A stretch of 64,000 nucleotides of DNA, from NCBI RefSeq assembly GCF_014205765.1, contig NZ_JACIIZ010000001.1:615100-679099 (forward strand). The letters are read 5' to 3'. The position numbers were made by a program, and so were the translations under genes. This document shows positions 44,622 through 54,778 of this stretch, one piece after another. Position 1 is the first letter of the stretch; each line of letters starts with the position of its first letter. This stretch comes from Nitrospirillum iridis (lineage in GTDB: Bacteria > Pseudomonadota > Alphaproteobacteria > Azospirillales > Azospirillaceae). The notes beneath the pieces were generated by a model. That model made no database searches and was not told where the DNA came from. It worked only from the letters and a program-made list of their open reading frames with translations.

Positions 44622-45064
44622 CCGGGGACCATCAGCCCCGGCACCGTCAGCAAGGTGACGCCCAGCCGCACCCACATCACCACCAGGACCAGCATGGAGG
44701 CCATGTAGGCCGTGGCGCGGTGGATGACGTTGTTATAGGTCAGGTGGATCAGACCCTGGACCAGGCGTAGGGCCACATAAGCCCAGGCCAGGGCCTCATA
44801 GAGATGGTCGCCCTGATGCAGGACCATCAACACCGTGCAGATGACATGGAACAGCGGCGGCGCCTCCATGAGGTTGTCGAAGGCGCGCTGGCCCGTGGCC
44901 AGTTCCTCCGGCTGCGTGCCGGCGGCGAAGTTGCGGAAGTAGGACAGGCCGACGTTCCCCTGCCTGACCGCCCGCACCCGCAGCGCGAACAGGCGGATGC
45001 CCACCAGCACGGTGAACAGGAACAGGGCCAACATGGGGAAGAACAGGGCGATGCTGCTTGTCAT
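44618..45064 (-). CDS. MAPEG-family membrane protein
   Basis: 148 aa with four hydrophobic helices. It resembles membrane-associated eicosanoid/glutathione-metabolism (MAPEG) proteins of bacteria: RNFAAGTQPEELATGQRAFDNLMEAPPLFHVICTVLMVLHQGDHLYEALAWAYVALRLVQGLIHLTYNNVIHRATAY, where the ARxxxNLxE-like helix FDNLMEAPPLF and the ALRLVQGLIHLTYN segment fit the family. Activity is not predictable from sequence. Start ATG 45064. No strong linkage to neighbours. Confidence 0.75.
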   Translation of the reverse strand: MTSSIALFFPMLALFLFTVLVGIRLFALRVRAVRQGNVGLSYFRNFAAGTQPEELATGQRAFDNLMEAPPLFHVICTVLMVLHQGDHLYEALAWAYVALRLVQGLIHLTYNNVIHRATAYMASMLVLVVMWVRLGVTLLTVPGLMVPG

Positions 45065-45164
45065 GACGATCCGTTGCTTTGGGGACATTCCATAAACAAC
45101 GTATGGTTTTCCGCGGCGACGGGAAGGGCGGATCGCGGGACCTGGACCGATGGCGATAAAGAAA

Positions 45165-45196
45165 GACGGCGCGCGGGGTACCTCCCGCGCGCCGTC
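45165..45196 (-). terminator. Intrinsic terminator of the TonB-dependent receptor gene
   Basis: GACGGCGCGCGGG and CCCGCGCGCCGTC (13-bp perfect arms, six-base loop), followed on the minus strand by TTTCTTTATC. It is 28 bp after the receptor stop, a good Rho-independent terminator. Confidence 0.85.
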
Positions 45197-45223
45197 AACG
45201 TTCTCCCCAGAGGGATCAGGTGA

Positions 45224-47515
45224 TCAGAACCGCACCTTGGCCGTGGCCAGGAACTGGCGTGGCGGCTGGGGGAAGGCGCCCAGGGGGCCGTTGTCGTCGG
45301 CCTCGATCAGGTTGACCTTGCGATCCAGCAGGTTGCGCACCGTCAGGCCCAAATCCAGCGTGTCCTGGCCCTTGGGCGTCCACGTCCAGGTGGTGTTCCA
45401 CAGGGCGTAGCCGCCGCTGATGCGGCTGTTCTGGTTGTCGTAGGCGTAGTCGCCGAACATCTCCACCCACAGCTTGGCCGACACGCCCCACTCCGGCAGG
45501 CCCTGGTTCAGGGCGATGCTGCCGGTGTGGCGGGGCACCCCCTGGATACGCTTGCCGGTGAAATCATGTTCCACCAGGGTGTCGGCCTCCACGAACTTGT
45601 CCCGCAGCCAGTAGGCCTCGGTATAGCCGTAGGTGACGTCGGCCGACAGGTGCGGCACCACGCTGTCCAGCCGGGCCGTTCCCTGCAGCTCAACGCCTTG
45701 CGACAACTGCTTTCCGGTATTGATGGTGCGCTGGACGCCGTTGACCTCCAGCACCTGCAGCAGGTCGTTGCGTTGCAGCCGGTAAACGGTGACGCCGCCC
45801 GACAGCAGGCCGCCGAAGGCGTCGCCCTTCACGCCCGCCTCGACATTGTCCGCCAGCTCGGGGTTCAGACCCTTTTCCCGCGAGCGGAACGACCACAGGG
45901 GGCCGAAGCCCGAAGAGAAGCCCTGGCCATAGGCGACATAGGCGCTGACCTGGGGCGTCACCTTCCAGGTGGCGGACGCCTTGGGGCTGAAGTGGCTGTT
46001 GCTGTCGTCCGCCGTGCCGCCCGGCGTGATGGTGCCGTCGGCGCCGCCGCTGGTGGTGGGGCCGAAATCGACGTGCCGCTGGAAATGATCATAGCGGCCG
46101 CCCACGTCCAGGGTCACCGGACCGATGGTGCGGTCGACCTGGACATAGCCGGCATAGGCCCGGTCGCGGCCATAGGCGTTGAGCAGCACATCGCTGACCC
46201 AGTCGCTGGTGTTGAGATCGGCTCCGGTCTGGATGCTGCGCTGCTGGCCATAGAAATAGGTGTCGTCCAGCTGCCCGGTCCAATGCTCGGTATGATGGGC
46301 GCGCACCTGTTCGAAACTGACCCCGCCCAGCACCTGCCAGGGGCCGCGGGTCCAGGCCAGTTGCTGCTCGCCATAGCCGGTCACGGTGTTGCCGTCGACC
46401 CGAAATCCGGTGAAGGTCACGCTGCCGGCCGTCGGGTCGTATTCGTTCGCCGCCCCTTGCAGGGCGGACGTCAAGGCCTGGCGGATATGCAGCTTGGTGG
46501 TGGCCACCAGCCCCTCGTCCAGATCCACTTCGTACGTGGCGGTCGCGGTCGCCATGCGCTTGTTGAAGCCGGCGTTGTCCTCGTTCCAGTTGGCCTTGCG
46601 GCCGCCGGGCAGGTCGATCAACTCGCCCCGGCTGTCCACCGGCAGTTCGCCGGCCAGTCCCTGGCGCGTGTCGACCCAGGTGGCGGTGACGGTCAGGCGG
46701 CCGGCCGTCCCCATGTCCAGGACATGCTTCAGGAACAGGTTGCGCTCCCGCCGGCTGGTGCGGTCGCGCCAGCCATCGCCGCGCTCGCTGCCCACATCCA
46801 CCAGCAGGGCGCCGCCCTGCACGGTTGGGGTCTGCAGCAGGGCGTCGGCGTGCAGCCAGCCGTCGCTGCCGGCCTGCAGCGTGACTTCCCGCAGCGGCTG
46901 GTCGGTAACGTCGCGCGTCTGGTAGTTGATGGTGCCGCTGATGGCGCCACGGCCGTACAGGGCCGACATCGGGCCCCGCACCACGTCCACCTTTCCCACA
47001 GCACCGAACGGCAACTGTTCCAGGTCGACCTCCCCGTCGCCGGTGACGAAGGGCACGCCGTCCATCAGCACGACCAGGGTGTCGTTGTGGATCTTGTTGG
47101 GCACGCCGCGCAGGCTGATCGAGGTGTAGGTGCCCATGTCGTTCTTCGACACCAGCACGCCCGGCAGGTCCGTCAGTTCGTCACCAATGAACAGCACGCC
47201 CTTTTGCTCGAAATCGGCGCGCGAAACCGTCGACACGCTGGCCGGCACGTCGCGCAGGGCTTCGGCCCGGCGGGTGGCGGTCACCACGATCTGGTCCAGG
47301 GGGGACTGGGTGTCATCGGCGGCGGTGACGGAGGGGGCCTGCGGCGCGGCCGGCGCGGCGGACGTCTGTCCGCCGGTGGTATGGGGGTCGTCGGTATGTC
47401 GGTCGTCGGTATGGTCGGCGGTATAGGAGGCGAACACGTCTGCGGCCAGGGCGGCCGAAGCCGGAACGACGGGCGAACCCGCCAGGATGGTGGACAGCAG
47501 CAACAGACGGCGCAT
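45224..47515 (-). CDS. TonB-dependent outer-membrane receptor
   Basis: 763 aa. Sec signal peptide (RRLLLLSTILAGSPVVPASAALA), then a TonB box-like stretch and plug DQIVVTATRRAEALRDVPASVSTVSRADFEQKG, LPGVLVSKNDMGTYTSISLRGVPN, VDVVRGPMSALYGRGAISGTINYQTR, and a 22-strand barrel ending RQFLATAKVRF with the terminal Phe. The class matches siderophore or nutrient receptors; the ligand cannot be told. ATG 47515 is preceded by AAGGAGG. It is transcribed away from the RND efflux genes, with a 473-bp gap. Confidence 0.93.
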   Translation of the reverse strand: MRRLLLLSTILAGSPVVPASAALAADVFASYTADHTDDRHTDDPHTTGGQTSAAPAAPQAPSVTAADDTQSPLDQIVVTATRRAEALRDVPASVSTVSRADFEQKGVLFIGDELTDLPGVLVSKNDMGTYTSISLRGVPNKIHNDTLVVLMDGVPFVTGDGEVDLEQLPFGAVGKVDVVRGPMSALYGRGAISGTINYQTRDVTDQPLREVTLQAGSDGWLHADALLQTPTVQGGALLVDVGSERGDGWRDRTSRRERNLFLKHVLDMGTAGRLTVTATWVDTRQGLAGELPVDSRGELIDLPGGRKANWNEDNAGFNKRMATATATYEVDLDEGLVATTKLHIRQALTSALQGAANEYDPTAGSVTFTGFRVDGNTVTGYGEQQLAWTRGPWQVLGGVSFEQVRAHHTEHWTGQLDDTYFYGQQRSIQTGADLNTSDWVSDVLLNAYGRDRAYAGYVQVDRTIGPVTLDVGGRYDHFQRHVDFGPTTSGGADGTITPGGTADDSNSHFSPKASATWKVTPQVSAYVAYGQGFSSGFGPLWSFRSREKGLNPELADNVEAGVKGDAFGGLLSGGVTVYRLQRNDLLQVLEVNGVQRTINTGKQLSQGVELQGTARLDSVVPHLSADVTYGYTEAYWLRDKFVEADTLVEHDFTGKRIQGVPRHTGSIALNQGLPEWGVSAKLWVEMFGDYAYDNQNSRISGGYALWNTTWTWTPKGQDTLDLGLTVRNLLDRKVNLIEADDNGPLGAFPQPPRQFLATAKVRF

Positions 47516-47988
47516 CGTTACAGAAGCCTCCTTAAGGTCTTTGCAAATGAGGATGTTGGAAACGGCGCCGGTTTACCCCATCCCGGCGGCGCTGCGAAGG
47601 GATGATGCTGCCACGCTGGGGGATGGGCGGTATGTCCAGGCCGGCGGGGTGCCGGCGCCGATGTCCAGGCCGCATCTGTAGCGGGGGGTCAGCCTAAGGC
47701 GCTCATACTTTTAGGATAATGCTTGGGCTCAGGCTATAACTTATAAGACAGCGGGAATCGGGATCCGCGGCATTTTGCCCCCTTTGCGGGACATGCCGGT
47801 CGGGGTGCCTGAGTGCGGTTCGGGGCGCGAATGCGGATGCGTGGACTGACAGGGCTGGGCCGGGCGCCCGCCGTCCAGGGGGCGGCGGTGTTTCGGCCGG
47901 CTGCCCGCAATAGCGCGTCTTTCGCCGTTTTTCCTCAGGATCGCGCCGCCGTCCGTCCCCGCATCCGTCCGCCTTCGGAGCCATCCTG
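47516..47988. other. 473-bp divergent gap between TonB receptor and RND efflux genes
   Basis: It holds an AT-rich patch (ATACTTTTAGGATAATGC and AGGCTATAACTTATAAGAC at about 47705-47755) likely to contain one or both promoters. I looked for a cobalamin-type leader and a Fur-like box and saw neither. No coding frame is supported. Confidence 0.4.
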
Positions 47989-49269
47989 ATGAAACGCCCC
48001 CTGGCCATCGCCGCGCTGGCCCTTGCCCTGGTCTGCCTGTACGGCGGATACCGCGTGTGGGGCGCCAAGTCCTGGCAGGGCCCGCCCGTCGCCGAGGCCG
48101 CCGGCCCGGCGGGCAAGCAGCCGCCCCGCCGGGGCAATGACGGCCCCGTGCCGGTGGTGACGGCGCGCGTGCGCCGGGGCGCCATGCCGGTGGACGTGAC
48201 GGCGGTGGGCACCGTGCAGCCCATCTCCACCGTGCAGGTGCGCGCCCGCATCGACAGCCAGCTGATGGAAGCGAAGGTGGAGGAAGGGCAGGAGGTCAAG
48301 GCCGGTGACCTGTTGTTCCTGCTGGACCAGCGCCCGGCCAAGGCGGCCTTGATGCAGGCGGAGGCCAACCTGGCCCGCGACCAGGCCAACCTTGGCCAGG
48401 CGCGGTCGGACGCCCAGCGCAATGCCGGCCTGTTCGCCCGGGGTGCCGTCTCCCTGCAACAGAACGAACAGGCGGCCGCCACGGCCAAGGCGCAGGAGGC
48501 CACGGTGCTGGCCGACCAGGCGGCGGTGGACCAGGCGCGGTTGACCCTGGCCTTCACCGAAATCCGCTCCCCCATCGACGGGGTGGTGGGCAGCATCCAG
48601 TTGCGGCCCGGCAACCTGGTGAAGGGCAGCGACAGCGGCTCCACCCTGACCGCCCTGGTGCAGGTCGCCCCGATCAACGTCACCTTCACCGTGCCGGAGA
48701 AGCATGTGACGGTGGTGCGCCAAGCCCTGCGGTCGACGGCCCCGCCATCGGTGGCGGTGAAGACCGGCGACGGTTTGGTCAGCGCCACCGGGCGCCTGGT
48801 CTTCATCGACAACACAGTGGACCAGCAATCCGGCACCATCCAGCTGAAGGGGTTGTTTCCGAACAAGGATCGCGCGCTGTGGCCGGGCCAGTTCGTGAAC
48901 GTGACCTTGCACCTGGGGGCGGAGGCGGACGTCTTGTCCGTGCCGGCGGTGGCGGTGCAGCGCGGCCAGGCCGGCGCCTATGTCTTCGTCGTCAAGTCCG
49001 ACGACACCGTGGACATGCGGCCGGTGACGGTGGCGCGCTTCACCGAACAGGGGGCCGTGATCGCCACCGGCCTGGAGGCGGGCGAGCGGGTGGTGACCGA
49101 GGGGCAGTTGCGCCTGGTGCCGGGCGCCAAGGTGACGGAACCTCCCGCCGGGCAAACGCAGGGCCAGGGTGGCCTTGAGGCCGACGGCGTGCCGGCGCCC
49201 GAGGCCGCCACCGGCGCCAGCGTCGGCCGCGCCAGCCCCGAGCAGGCGAACGGAAAGGCGCGGACGTGA
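47989..49269 (+). CDS. RND efflux periplasmic adaptor (MdtA/AcrA type)
   Basis: 426 aa membrane-fusion protein with an N-terminal membrane anchor (PLAIAALALALVCLYGGYRVWG). The lipoyl halves and coiled-coil hairpin are visible: TVQPISTVQVRARIDSQLMEAKVEEGQEVKAGDLLFLLD, AEANLARDQANLGQARSDAQRNAGLFARGAVSLQQNE, then FTEIRSPIDGVVGSIQLRPGNLVKG. C-terminal beta-barrel and membrane-proximal domains follow, ending in a Gly/Ala tail. It links the pump to an outer-membrane channel, which is not encoded here. The stop overlaps the pump start as GTGA. Confidence 0.92.
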   Translation: MKRPLAIAALALALVCLYGGYRVWGAKSWQGPPVAEAAGPAGKQPPRRGNDGPVPVVTARVRRGAMPVDVTAVGTVQPISTVQVRARIDSQLMEAKVEEGQEVKAGDLLFLLDQRPAKAALMQAEANLARDQANLGQARSDAQRNAGLFARGAVSLQQNEQAAATAKAQEATVLADQAAVDQARLTLAFTEIRSPIDGVVGSIQLRPGNLVKGSDSGSTLTALVQVAPINVTFTVPEKHVTVVRQALRSTAPPSVAVKTGDGLVSATGRLVFIDNTVDQQSGTIQLKGLFPNKDRALWPGQFVNVTLHLGAEADVLSVPAVAVQRGQAGAYVFVVKSDDTVDMRPVTVARFTEQGAVIATGLEAGERVVTEGQLRLVPGAKVTEPPAGQTQGQGGLEADGVPAPEAATGASVGRASPEQANGKART

Positions 49270-52200
49270 ACATTTCCGAGCTTTGCATCCGCCGGCCGGT
49301 GATGACCGTCCTGCTGACGGCGGCCCTCATCTTCGGCGGCGTGCTGGCCTATCGATACCTGCCGGTGGCGGCGTTGCCGCGGGTGGACTTCCCGGTCATC
49401 AGCGTCAACGCCTCGCTGCCCGGCGCCAGCCCGGACACCATGGCGTCGTCGGTTGCCATCCAGATGGAGCGTGAGTTCTCCACCATCGCCGGCATCGACA
49501 GCATCACCTCGACCAGCGTCCAGGGCAGCACGACGGTCAACATCCAGTTCGAGCTGGACCGCGATATCGACAGCGCGGCGCTGGACGTGCAGGCGGCCCT
49601 GTCGCGGGTGCAGCGCCGCTTGCCCATCGAGATGACGACCCCGCCCAGCTATCGCAAGGTCAACCCCGCCGACCAGCCGGTGCTGCTGCTGACCTTGAGC
49701 AGCCCCACCTTGCCGCTCAGCCAGGTGGACGAGTATGCGGAGACGCTGCTCAGCCCCGCCATCTCCACCCTCAGGGGCGTGGCGCAGGTCCAGGTCTGGG
49801 GGGCGCAGAAGTTCGCGGTGCGCATCCGTTTGGACCCGGAGGCGCTGACCGCCCGTGGTCTGGGCGTGGACGAGGTGCAGAACGCCATTGCCGCCGCCAA
49901 TTCCAGCACACCGGTGGGTGTGGTTTCCGGCGCCTCCCAGCAGCTGATCCTGGAGACCAACACCCAGCTGTTCGACGCGCAGAGCTTCGCCCACCTGGTC
50001 ATCGCCACCCGCAACGGCGCACCGGTGCGCCTGGGCGACGTCGCCACCGTCATCGACGGGGTGGAGAACGACAAGACCGCCAGCTGGTACAATGGCACCA
50101 CCCGCACCATCGTGCTGGCCATCCAGCGCCAGCCCGACGCCAACACGGTGGAGGTGGTGGACGCGGTGAGGCGGGTCATCCCCACCTTCAAGGCCAGCCT
50201 GCCACCCTCCGTCGACATCAACGTGCTGATCGACCGATCGCTGTCCATCCGGGCGGCGGTGGAAGATGTGCAGTTCACCCTGCTCCTGACCATCGTCCTG
50301 GTGGTGATGGTCATCTTCCTGTTCCTGCGCAAGGTCAGCGCCACCCTCATCCCCGGCATCGCCGTGCCCATCTCCCTCATCGGCGCCGCCGGCGCCATGA
50401 AGGCTTTCGGCTTTTCCATCGACAACATCTCGCTGCTGGCCCTGACCCTGTCGGTGGGCCTGGTGGTGGACGACGCCATCGTCATGCTGGAAAACATCGT
50501 CCGCTATATCGAGGAGGGGATGAGCCCTTTCGAGGCGGCGCTGAAGGGCAGCCGGGAGATCGGCTTCACCATCGTCTCCATCACCCTGTCGCTGGTGGCG
50601 GTGTTCATCCCCATCTTCATGATGGGCGGCGTGGTGGGCCGGCTGTTCCATGAGTTCGCGGTGACGGTGACCCTGGCCATCGCCGCCTCGGCGCTGACCT
50701 CGTTGACCCTGACGCCCATGCTGTGCAGCCGCTTCATCCACCATGACGGCCACGCCAAGCCCAACCGGTTCCAACGGGTGACGGAGGCCGGGTTCGAGGC
50801 CTGGCTCCGGGGCTATGACCGCACCCTGACCTGGTGCCTGGGCCACCGTCGGGTGGTGGTGGCCGTGTTCCTCGCCACGCTGGTGGGCACCGTCGTGCTG
50901 TTCCAGCAGGTGCAAAAGGGCTTCTTCCCCACGGAGGACAACGGCCAGATCTTCGCCCAGACCGAGGCGCGGCAGGACATCTCCTTCGATGCCATGATCG
51001 CCTTGCAGCGGCAGGCCGCCGCCGCCGTGGCCAGGAACCCCTATATCGAGACCTTCATCTCCTCCGTCGGTGGCGGGGGCGGCGGCAACGCCACCAACAC
51101 CGGCCGCATCTTCATGTCGCTGAAGGACCGCGCCCACCGGCCCAACATGGAGGCGGTGATCCAGAGCCTGCGCCAGGACGTGGCGGGCATCGCCGGCATC
51201 AACGTCTTTTTCCAGCCGGTGCAGAACCTCAACGTCTCCGGCCGCCAGTCCAAGAGCCTGTATCAGTACACGCTGCAGGGCCTGGACCAGCCGGCGCTGT
51301 ATCAATGGTCGGACCGGCTGATGCGGAAGATGGCGCAGATGCCGCAACTGCAGGACGTGACCAGCGATTTGCAGCTGTCCGGCCAGAACGCCTCCATCCA
51401 TGTGGATCTGGACAAGGCCTACATGCTGGGCCTGACGGCGGAGAACCTGCGCTCCAGCCTCTACAGCGCGTTCGGCACCCGCCAGATCTCCACCATCTAC
51501 ACGCCCACCAACGATTACGAGGTGATCCTGGAACTGTCGCCGGAGGCGCAGAAGTCGGCCGACGTGCTGAACCGCATCTACATCCGGTCCGATAGCGGCA
51601 AGCTGGTCCCCCTGGGCGCCGTGGCCCGCATCGACCGCACCTCCGGCCCCATCAGCGTCAACCACCAGGGCCAGCTGCCGGCCGTCACCCTGTCCTTCAA
51701 CCTGGCCCCGGGCGTGTCGTTGGGCGCCGCCGTCACGGCCATCGAGGGTGTGCAGCGCGAGATCGGCATGCCCGACAGCATCGCTGGCAGCTTCCAGGGC
51801 ACGGCCCAGGTGTTCCAGCAGGCGCTGGCCAACCAGGGACTGCTGCTGCTGGCGGCGGTGGTGGTGATCTACATCGTGCTGGGTGTGCTGTATGAAAGCT
51901 TCATCCACCCGCTGACCATCCTGTCCGGCCTGCCGTCGGCGGCGGTGGGGGCGGTGGGCTCCCTCATGCTGTTCGGCTTCGACCTCAGCGTCATCGCCAT
52001 CATCGGCGTGCTGATGCTGATCGGCATCGTGAAGAAGAACGCCATCATGATGATCGACTTCGCGCTGGAGGCCCGGCGCGACGGTGCCGCCCCGCAGGAC
52101 GCCATCTACCGCGCCTGCCTGCTGCGCTTCCGGCCCATCATGATGACCACCATGGCGGCCTTGATGGGCACCCTGCCCATAGCCCTCGCCTCAGGCGCCA

Positions 52201-52412
52201 GTGCGGAGCTGCGCCAGCCCCTGGGCGTGGCCGTGGTCGGCGGCCTGGTGGTGTCGCAGTTGCTGACCCTCTACATCACCCCGGTGCTGTACCTCTACAT
52301 GGAGGACTTCAGCCGCTGGATCGACCGCCTACTGCACCAAGGCAAGGCCCGGCGCGCCGCCCGCCGCCTGGTCCCGGCGAACACCGACGGGCGGGCCGAC
52401 GCGGCGGAGTAG
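49266..52412 (+). CDS. RND efflux pump inner-membrane transporter (MdtB/MdtC-AcrB type)
   Basis: 1048 aa, the normal size for a hydrophobe/amphiphile efflux RND protein, with 12 helices and two large periplasmic loops. The N-terminus SELCIRRPVMTVLLTAALIFGGVLAYRYLPVAALPRVDFPVISVNASLPGASPDTM is classic; TM4 carries LSVGLVVDDAIVMLENIVRYIEEG, with the adjacent aspartates of the proton relay. Later motifs include LMLIGIVKKNAIMMIDFALEARRDG and ACLLRFRPIMMTTMAAL. A GTG start overlaps the adaptor stop. Substrates are unknown; close MdtABC homologues export bile salts and aromatic drugs. Confidence 0.94.
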   Translation: MNISELCIRRPVMTVLLTAALIFGGVLAYRYLPVAALPRVDFPVISVNASLPGASPDTMASSVAIQMEREFSTIAGIDSITSTSVQGSTTVNIQFELDRDIDSAALDVQAALSRVQRRLPIEMTTPPSYRKVNPADQPVLLLTLSSPTLPLSQVDEYAETLLSPAISTLRGVAQVQVWGAQKFAVRIRLDPEALTARGLGVDEVQNAIAAANSSTPVGVVSGASQQLILETNTQLFDAQSFAHLVIATRNGAPVRLGDVATVIDGVENDKTASWYNGTTRTIVLAIQRQPDANTVEVVDAVRRVIPTFKASLPPSVDINVLIDRSLSIRAAVEDVQFTLLLTIVLVVMVIFLFLRKVSATLIPGIAVPISLIGAAGAMKAFGFSIDNISLLALTLSVGLVVDDAIVMLENIVRYIEEGMSPFEAALKGSREIGFTIVSITLSLVAVFIPIFMMGGVVGRLFHEFAVTVTLAIAASALTSLTLTPMLCSRFIHHDGHAKPNRFQRVTEAGFEAWLRGYDRTLTWCLGHRRVVVAVFLATLVGTVVLFQQVQKGFFPTEDNGQIFAQTEARQDISFDAMIALQRQAAAAVARNPYIETFISSVGGGGGGNATNTGRIFMSLKDRAHRPNMEAVIQSLRQDVAGIAGINVFFQPVQNLNVSGRQSKSLYQYTLQGLDQPALYQWSDRLMRKMAQMPQLQDVTSDLQLSGQNASIHVDLDKAYMLGLTAENLRSSLYSAFGTRQISTIYTPTNDYEVILELSPEAQKSADVLNRIYIRSDSGKLVPLGAVARIDRTSGPISVNHQGQLPAVTLSFNLAPGVSLGAAVTAIEGVQREIGMPDSIAGSFQGTAQVFQQALANQGLLLLAAVVVIYIVLGVLYESFIHPLTILSGLPSAAVGAVGSLMLFGFDLSVIAIIGVLMLIGIVKKNAIMMIDFALEARRDGAAPQDAIYRACLLRFRPIMMTTMAALMGTLPIALASGASAELRQPLGVAVVGGLVVSQLLTLYITPVLYLYMEDFSRWIDRLLHQGKARRAARRLVPANTDGRADAAE

Positions 52413-52445
52413 GCACGTCCGGAGCGGCCTGGGTGGCCTCCGCCT

Positions 52446-54128
52446 TCAGCCAGCGCGAACGCCGCGCAGGAAGTGGTCCACATCGCCCCGCATGCGTTCA
52501 GCGTTGCGGGCCAGTTCGCTGGATGCCGACAACAGCTTCTGCGCGACGGCCCCCGTTGTGGCGGCCGCTTCGGTCAAACCGCCGATGTTGGCCGTCATTT
52601 CCTGTGTCTCGCTGGCCGCCTCGGTGACGTTGCGGGCGATTTCCCGCGTCGCCGCCCCCTGTTCCTCCACGGCGGCGGCGATGCCGGACGAGATGTCGCG
52701 AATCTGGTCGATGACGGTGCTGACGGCGCGGATCGCGGCGACGGCCTCCGCCGTCTCCTGCTGCACGCCGGCGACCTGGGCGGTGATCTCTTCCGTGGCT
52801 CGGCCGGTCTGGGTCGCCAGGCTCTTCACTTCGCTGGCGACCACGGCGAACCCTTTGCCGGCCTCGCCGGCCCGGGCGGCCTCGATGGTGGCGTTCAAGG
52901 CCAGCAGGTTGGTCTGGCTGGCGATGCCGGCGACCAACTGGACCACCTCCCCGATCCGCACCGCCGACTGTGACAGACTGACCATCATGGTGTTGACCTT
53001 GTCGGTCTGTTGCGCCGCCTCGATGGAGACGCGGGCCGCCTCCGCCACCTGCCGGCTGATCTCGCTGATCGACGTGTACAGTTCTTCCGACGCGGCGGCG
53101 ACCGTCTGCACGTTGCCGCTGGCCTGGTTGGCCGCCGTGGCGGCGTCGTGGGCCTGGACGCTGGCCTTGTCCGCCACGGCGCTCATGGTTTCCGTCGTCT
53201 GGTGGATTTCGCCGGCGGCATCCGCGCTGCGTTGGATCAGGCCCATCACGCTTTGCTCAAAGGTGTCGGCGATGGCCAGCCGCTCGCCTTTCCGCGCCTC
53301 GGCGGCCCGGTCTTCAGCCTCGCGTCTTTCCTCTTCCTTCCGATCCAGTTCGCGCAGACTGTCACGAAAGACGGTGAGCGCCTGGGCCAATTTGCCGATC
53401 TCATCCCCCCGGGTGGCATAGGTGATGGTGATATCCCGATCCCCATGGGTCAGTCGGACCATGGCATCGGTGATCGCTGCCAGCGGATGGGTGATGGTGC
53501 GCACCAAATACAGCGACAGCGCCAGGATGGCCAGACTGACCGCCGCCAGTCCGATGCCGTAGGTCATCAGCCGCTGGTGAAACAATTCATCGATGTCATC
53601 GATGTAGACGCCGGCGCCGACCACCAGCTTCCAGGGAGTGTACGGCCGGATCGAGGCCAGCTTCGCCACGGCGGGGTCGCCCTGCTTGCGGGGGAAAGAA
53701 TACGCGACGTCGCCGCCGCCGGCCCGCGCGGCCTCCATGAACAGTCGGATGAAGGGAACGCCGTTGGGGTCCGTCCGGTTGCTCTGGTCCTTGCCTTCCA
53801 TCTGGGGTTGCGGTCCGACGACCAGGGCGGTGCCGGTATCGGTATAGACGAAAACGTAGTTGCCGTTGGCGAAGCGGATGGCGCGAATGTCCGCCTCGGC
53901 CCGTTCCAGGGCTTCCGCGTCCGTCAATTTCCCCTGTCCCGCCAGGTCGTGATAATGGGCCAGAAGGCTCGTCGCCGCCTCAACCTGTCGCACCATCTGT
54001 TCCTTACGGCCATCAAGCATCAGGGCCCGCTCATGGAAAGTGCTCAAGATCGCAATGATCATCATCGCGGCCATGGGCAGAAGCACGGCGACCAGGATTT
54101 TCCATCTGACGCCGACAGATTTCGGCAT
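52446..54128 (-). CDS. Methyl-accepting chemotaxis protein with single-Cache sensor
   Basis: 560 aa. TM1 ([21 protein letters not shown]), a periplasmic sCache domain (about 35-185, with [23 protein letters not shown] and [24 protein letters not shown]), TM2 ([19 protein letters not shown]), HAMP, and a signalling domain with [53 protein letters not shown], the receptor hairpin tip. No CheR-binding pentapeptide at the C-terminus. Ligands of sCache receptors are typically small carboxylates. ATG 54128 has GGGAGG six bases upstream. No chemotaxis operon is adjacent. Confidence 0.94.
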   Translation of the reverse strand: MPKSVGVRWKILVAVLLPMAAMMIIAILSTFHERALMLDGRKEQMVRQVEAATSLLAHYHDLAGQGKLTDAEALERAEADIRAIRFANGNYVFVYTDTGTALVVGPQPQMEGKDQSNRTDPNGVPFIRLFMEAARAGGGDVAYSFPRKQGDPAVAKLASIRPYTPWKLVVGAGVYIDDIDELFHQRLMTYGIGLAAVSLAILALSLYLVRTITHPLAAITDAMVRLTHGDRDITITYATRGDEIGKLAQALTVFRDSLRELDRKEEERREAEDRAAEARKGERLAIADTFEQSVMGLIQRSADAAGEIHQTTETMSAVADKASVQAHDAATAANQASGNVQTVAAASEELYTSISEISRQVAEAARVSIEAAQQTDKVNTMMVSLSQSAVRIGEVVQLVAGIASQTNLLALNATIEAARAGEAGKGFAVVASEVKSLATQTGRATEEITAQVAGVQQETAEAVAAIRAVSTVIDQIRDISSGIAAAVEEQGAATREIARNVTEAASETQEMTANIGGLTEAAATTGAVAQKLLSASSELARNAERMRGDVDHFLRGVRAG

Positions 54129-54247
54129 TCCAACCTCCCTTTCTGGACTTGCCATACAAAGGGATTAAGGCGCGATAACGGAGGATTTCAAGGATAAATG
54201 AGGGTGAGGCATTTTTAAAATAAGGATAGGGTCGTACAATGTCTATT

Positions 54248-54296
54248 AATATTAGAAAAGTCGCTGATTGGAGAGAGCAGTTAACCTGCTAATATT
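54248..54296. promoter_or_regulatory. AT-rich nested inverted repeats upstream of the chemoreceptor gene
   Basis: AATATTAG (54248-54255) pairs with CTAATATT (54289-54296), and between them AGCAG-TTAAC-CTGCT forms a smaller palindrome. The segment sits between the DUF1491-type stop and the chemoreceptor start on the same strand, in the AT-richest spot of this region. Likely promoter/operator; identity of the regulator unknown. Confidence 0.35.
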
Positions 54297-54312
54297 TTTG
54301 TGACCAAAAAAT

Positions 54313-54651
54313 TCAGATAACCTTCCCTTCGAACGGATGGCTGCCATCGCGGCTCTCCACCTCGATCACCCACAGGTCGGGGTCGCGGCGGGTGGCGCGC
54401 TCGATGAAGGCGTCGGCTTCGGATTCCGGCACCTGGGCGCCGTTCAGGCCGGGGAACCAGCCGAGATTGCCGGCCATGTCGCGGCTCTGGGTGTAGACCT
54501 TGGCGCCTTGGAAGGGGATGACCACCTTCAGCAGGATCAGTCCGCTCTCCGCCTCGCCCTTGCGCAGGACGTAGACGGGGATGCTGTCGGCGGCGCAGCG
54601 GCGCAGGTGCAGCTGGACCCAGAGGGCGGTGGACAGCCGGTCGTCGGACAT
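54313..54651 (-). CDS. DUF1491-type small protein
   Basis: 112 aa cytoplasmic protein. The pattern STALWVQLHLRRCAADSIPVYVLRKGEAESGLILLKVV and FIERATRRDPDLWVIEVESRDG matches the DUF1491 family, which as I recall is largely confined to Alphaproteobacteria; function unknown. ATG 54651. It is divergent from surE, sharing a 127-bp promoter region. Database confirmation was not possible here. Confidence 0.8.
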   Translation of the reverse strand: MSDDRLSTALWVQLHLRRCAADSIPVYVLRKGEAESGLILLKVVIPFQGAKVYTQSRDMAGNLGWFPGLNGAQVPESEADAFIERATRRDPDLWVIEVESRDGSHPFEGKVI

Positions 54652-54778
54652 GGGCCAAGCTCCTGAAAAATCGGCCGGGAAAAGTCTTCAAGCGGGGGAT
54701 TGCGGCTTGCCATCCGCGTCCTGCCCCGGGAAGGTGCGCCGGTATCTATAGGTTCCCACTTTCCTTGAGGCCAGTCCC

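Noticed and set aside
47516..47988. Cobalamin riboswitch upstream of the TonB receptor
   Set aside because: No B12-box-like sequence or matching stems were found.
48978..51908. 976-codon open frame on the minus strand
   Set aside because: Antisense to the RND pump; low-complexity His/Gln/Gly composition.
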